Source: Clostridium gasigenes
GTDB lineage: Bacteria; Bacillota; Clostridia; Clostridiales; Clostridiaceae
Assembly: GCF_900104115.1 (NCBI RefSeq)
Contig: NZ_FNJM01000005.1
Coordinates: forward strand, 1 to 64,000
Reading direction: 5' to 3'
Length of the DNA stretch: 64,000 nt
The notes under the pieces are model-generated. The model searched no databases. It had not been told where the DNA came from and worked only from the letters and a program-made list of their open reading frames with translations. The first letter of the stretch is position 1. Each line of letters begins with the position of its first letter. Shown in pieces: positions 61,253 through 64,000 of the stretch. A program made the position numbers and the translations under genes.

Positions 61253-61873
61253 ATGGCAAGATATACTGGAGCTACATGCAGATTATGTAGAAGAGAAGGT
61301 ATGAAACTGTTCCTTAAGGGAGATAGATGTTTTACAGATAAATGTGCTTTTGTTAGAAGAAGCTATGCGCCAGGACAACATGGAGCGGCTAAGAAAAAGG
61401 TTTCTAACTATGGAGTTCAATTAAGAGAAAAGCAAAAAGCTAGAAGAATATACGGAGTATTAGAAGGCCAATTCAGAACTTATTACGAAAAGGCTGACCA
61501 TATGAGGGGTATCACTGGTGAAAACTTACTTAAATTATTAGAAATGAGATTAGATAACGTTGTTTACAGACTAGGATATGGTGCTTCAAGAAATGAAGCT
61601 AGACAATTAGTTAATCATGGTCATTTCTTAGTAAATGGTAAAAAAGTTGATATTCCATCATACAGAGTTTCTGTTAATGATGTGATTTCAGTTTGTGAAA
61701 AGAGCAGAGGAACTGAAAAGTTCAAGACTTTTGTTGAAAATCCAAAAACTCTACCAAAATGGTTAGAAGCTAACGTTGAAAACTATGAAGGTAAAGTAGT
61801 TGCTGAGCCAACAAGAGAAGACATTGACGTTCCAGTTAACGAAACTCTTATTGTTGAGTTATATAGCAAGTAA
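61253..61873 (+). CDS. rpsD: 30S ribosomal protein S4, zinc form
   Basis: This 206-residue primary 16S-binding protein has an N-terminal Cys cluster (CRLC, CF, KC, about 9-31) and an S4 RNA-binding domain ([12 protein letters not shown]). The 102 bases before rpoA contain no strong hairpin. Confidence 0.97.
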   Translation: MARYTGATCRLCRREGMKLFLKGDRCFTDKCAFVRRSYAPGQHGAAKKKVSNYGVQLREKQKARRIYGVLEGQFRTYYEKADHMRGITGENLLKLLEMRLDNVVYRLGYGASRNEARQLVNHGHFLVNGKKVDIPSYRVSVNDVISVCEKSRGTEKFKTFVENPKTLPKWLEANVENYEGKVVAEPTREDIDVPVNETLIVELYSK

Positions 61874-61975
61874 TAAACTATTATTTGGGATTTTAAGACT
61901 TGTTCTTAGTCCCAAATATAGAATCAGTTGCCCTCAGAATAAGGTTGCCATTTTAAATATAAGGAGGGTTTGTAC

Positions 61976-62923
61976 ATGTTAGAAATAGAAAAGCCAATGA
62001 TAGAATGTATAGAAGCGAATGAATACGGTACTTATGGTAAATATGTGGTTGAACCACTAGAAAGAGGATACGGTATAACTCTTGGAAATGCTCTAAGAAG
62101 AATATTACTATCATCACTTCCAGGTGCGGCAACAACATCTGTAAAAATAGATACAGTACTTCATGAATTCTCAACTGTACAAGGCGTTAAGGAAGATGTT
62201 ACTGAGTTAATCTTAAACATTAAATCTTTAGCGTTAATAATGAATGGTGATGGTCCTAAGACTATATATATAGATGCTCAAGGACCAGGAGAAGTTACAG
62301 GTGCAGATATAAAAACTGATGGAGACGTTGAAGTTGTAAGTAAAGACCTACATATTGCAACATTAGACGATAATGCAAAGTTATATATGGAATTAACAGT
62401 TAATAAAGGTAGAGGATATGTTACTCAGAACAAAAATAAGAGTGACGAACTTTCAATATCATCAATAGCTGTAGATTCAATATATACACCAGTTAAAAGA
62501 GTTAACTTTACAGTAGAAAATACTAGAGTAGGTCAAATTACTGATTATGATAAGTTAACTTTAGAAATCTGGACTAATGGAACTATTAAAATTGATGAAG
62601 CTATAAGCTTATCATCAAAAATTCTTATAGAGCATTTTAAATTATTTATGTCATTAGGCGACAGTACTAATGATGTAGAGATAATGATAGAAAAAGAAGA
62701 AGACAAAAAAGAAAAAGTACTAGAAATGACTGTTGAGGAACTTGATTTATCAGTTAGATCATATAACTGTTTAAAGAGAGCTGGAATAAATACAGTTCAA
62801 GAACTTGCTGGAAAGTCTATGGATGATATGATGAAGGTAAGGAATCTAGGAAAGAAGTCTTTAGAGGAAGTCGAAAGAAAGCTTAAGGAATTAAGCTTAG
62901 GATTAAGACTAAACGATGAGTAA
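61976..62923 (+). CDS. rpoA: RNA polymerase alpha subunit
   Basis: This 315-residue protein has an N-terminal dimer domain with [16 protein letters not shown] (about 38-53), a linker, and a C-terminal domain that binds UP elements ([16 protein letters not shown]). ATG 61976 follows AAGGAGGG; TTG 61970 is too close to that site. Confidence 0.98.
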   Translation: MLEIEKPMIECIEANEYGTYGKYVVEPLERGYGITLGNALRRILLSSLPGAATTSVKIDTVLHEFSTVQGVKEDVTELILNIKSLALIMNGDGPKTIYIDAQGPGEVTGADIKTDGDVEVVSKDLHIATLDDNAKLYMELTVNKGRGYVTQNKNKSDELSISSIAVDSIYTPVKRVNFTVENTRVGQITDYDKLTLEIWTNGTIKIDEAISLSSKILIEHFKLFMSLGDSTNDVEIMIEKEEDKKEKVLEMTVEELDLSVRSYNCLKRAGINTVQELAGKSMDDMMKVRNLGKKSLEEVERKLKELSLGLRLNDE

Positions 62924-62937
62924 GGAGGTAAATCCAT

Positions 62938-63279
62938 ATGGCAGGTTATCGTAAGTTAGGTCGTGCTACTGACCAAAGAAGAGCTATGCTAAGAAGCCTT
63001 GTTACAAGCTTTTTAAAGCATGGTAAAATGCAAACAACTGATACAAGAGCGAAAGAAACTAGAAAAATAGCAGAAAAGATGATCACTTTAGCAAAAAGAG
63101 GAGATCTTCACGCTAGAAGACAAGTTTTAGCTTTTGTTCAAGAAGAAGCAGTAGTTCAAAATTTATTTGATAATATAGCTCCAAAGTACGCAGAAAGAAA
63201 TGGTGGATACACTAGAATGTACAAAACGGGCCCTAGAAGAGGGGACGGAGCTGAAATGGTTATACTTGAATTAGTATAA
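62938..63279 (+). CDS. rplQ: 50S ribosomal protein L17
   Basis: This 113-residue protein has the family segment [21 protein letters not shown] (about 13-33), read in parts, and a [18 protein letters not shown]-terminal part. It is the last gene of the alpha operon. Confidence 0.97.
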   Translation: MAGYRKLGRATDQRRAMLRSLVTSFLKHGKMQTTDTRAKETRKIAEKMITLAKRGDLHARRQVLAFVQEEAVVQNLFDNIAPKYAERNGGYTRMYKTGPRRGDGAEMVILELV

Positions 63280-63284
63280 TATTT

Positions 63285-63322
63285 TAGGGGATTAAGTTTT
63301 TAACTTAATCCCTGTTTTCTTA
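63285..63322 (+). terminator. Terminator of the alpha operon
   Basis: AGGGGATTAAGTT and AACTTAATCCCT form a 12-bp stem followed by GTTTTCTTA. Confidence 0.92.
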
Positions 63323-63387
63323 TATAAATAAATATTAAACAGTGTATAAATTTTTACTTAAATTAATAATAGTAAATAGTTTCATTA

Positions 63388-63419
63388 TATAATATAATAT
63401 TTTTATGTGTATATACACA
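63388..63419 (+). promoter_or_regulatory. ecfA1 promoter region with palindromic operator candidate
   Basis: TATAAT occurs at 63388-63393 and again at 63393-63398. TGTGTATATACACA (63406-63419) is a perfect 14-base palindrome near the expected transcription start, a good position for a repressor site. Confidence 0.5.
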
Positions 63420-63478
63420 ACTGAAATTTTATATAGCGTTTAGTAGTTATAAATAATGATAATATATGGAGGTCCTAT

Positions 63479-64000
63479 ATGGAAAATTCAATGATTAAAT
63501 GTGAAAATTTATCATTCAAGTATACGGTTAATGAAGGCGAAGAAGAATTATATGCAGTAAAAGAAGTAAGCCTTAATGTAAAAAAAGGTGAGTTTTTAGT
63601 GATATTAGGTCATAATGGATCGGGAAAATCAACAATTGCAAAGCATATGAATGCACTTTTAGTTCCTAGTAGTGGAACTGTTATAGTAGATGGATTAGAT
63701 ACCTCAGATGCTAATAATCTATGGAGTATAAGATCTAAAGCTGGTATGGTTTTTCAAAATCCTGATAATCAAATAGTTGCGACTATTGTAGAAGAAGATG
63801 TAGCATTTGGACCAGAGAACTTAGGCGTAGAACCAAGTGAAATAAGAAAGAGAGTAGATGAAAGTTTGGAAAAAGTTGGTATGAGTGAGTATAAAAGACA
63901 CGCTCCACATCTTTTATCAGGTGGACAAAAGCAGAGGATTGCCATAGCAGGGATACTTGCTATGAAACCAGATTGTATTATTTTTGACGAACCAACAGCC
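63479..64000 (+). CDS. ECF transporter ATPase, EcfA1-like (partial)
   Basis: The first 174 codons of an ABC ATPase are present; the gene runs off the window. Walker A is GHNGSGKST (about 44-52), the Q-loop is [10 protein letters not shown] (about 90-99), the signature is LLSGGQKQR (about 144-152), and Walker B is CIIFDEPTA (about 166-174). The FQNPDNQ form is typical of energizing units of group II ECF vitamin and metal transporters, and the place after rplQ is where ecfA1-ecfA2-ecfT lies in Firmicutes. GGAGGT precedes the ATG at 63479. Confidence 0.93.
   Translation, partial: MENSMIKCENLSFKYTVNEGEEELYAVKEVSLNVKKGEFLVILGHNGSGKSTIAKHMNALLVPSSGTVIVDGLDTSDANNLWSIRSKAGMVFQNPDNQIVATIVEEDVAFGPENLGVEPSEIRKRVDESLEKVGMSEYKRHAPHLLSGGQKQRIAIAGILAMKPDCIIFDEPTA

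Overview
The window is AT-rich (about 30% GC by eye), gene-dense Gram-positive DNA with strong AGGAGG ribosome binding sites. A clostridial ferredoxin, the sporulation genes gin and sigH, the c-di-AMP genes disA and darA, and a T-box leader point to a spore-forming anaerobe of Clostridium sensu stricto or a close relative. The species cannot be named from this sequence. I see no phage, insertion sequence, integron or CRISPR array.

Region 1 (1-6.6 kb) is accessory. It starts with tRNA-Phe and tRNA-Cys, followed by single genes in both orientations separated by clear terminators: a VanZ-like protein, a SanA/YdcF-like protein, a cupin, an S66 carboxypeptidase, a CorA-type transporter, an unknown membrane protein and an M20 amidohydrolase with altered metal ligands.

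Region 2 (6.6-10.4 kb) holds gin, tmk, darA, holB and ricT, the same neighbourhood as in Bacillus. An HMA-like protein without its CxxC and an 8-Cys ferredoxin follow.

Region 3 (10.5-21 kb) carries a degenerate metallo-beta-lactamase-fold protein and clpC without ctsR-mcsA-mcsB. Next comes a small thiol-redox cluster (thioredoxin reductase plus two glutaredoxin-like proteins), with a CsoR/CstR-like operator just downstream of a strong promoter. A gntR-nagB pair with its own operator, radA, disA and a conserved NCGC-motif protein complete the region.

Region 4 (21-29.3 kb) contains the PIN-TRAM membrane protein, ispD, a proline-specific T-box leader with proS and cysS, mrnC, rlmB, an NYN-domain nuclease and sigH.

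Region 5 (29.3-63.3 kb) is the core information-processing block: tRNA-Thr, tuf, rpmG, secE, nusG, rplKAJL, rpoBC, an L7Ae-like gene, rpsL, rpsG, fusA, a second tuf, the S10 and spc operons with secY-adk-map-infA, and the alpha operon. Several autoregulatory RNA elements are visible. These include two mimics of the 23S rRNA L1-binding site, an L10-type attenuator leader, a long S10 leader, an alpha-operon leader, and unexplained hairpins between the str genes. The window ends inside an ECF transporter ATPase gene. The two tuf genes occupy the same two places as in enterobacteria (tRNA-Thr/secE side and fusA side) and have drifted to 24 amino-acid differences.

No clearly new multi-gene system is present. 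The best leads are the operator-controlled redox cluster, the long hairpin between fusA and tuf, and several proteins that keep their fold but lose their canonical metal ligands.
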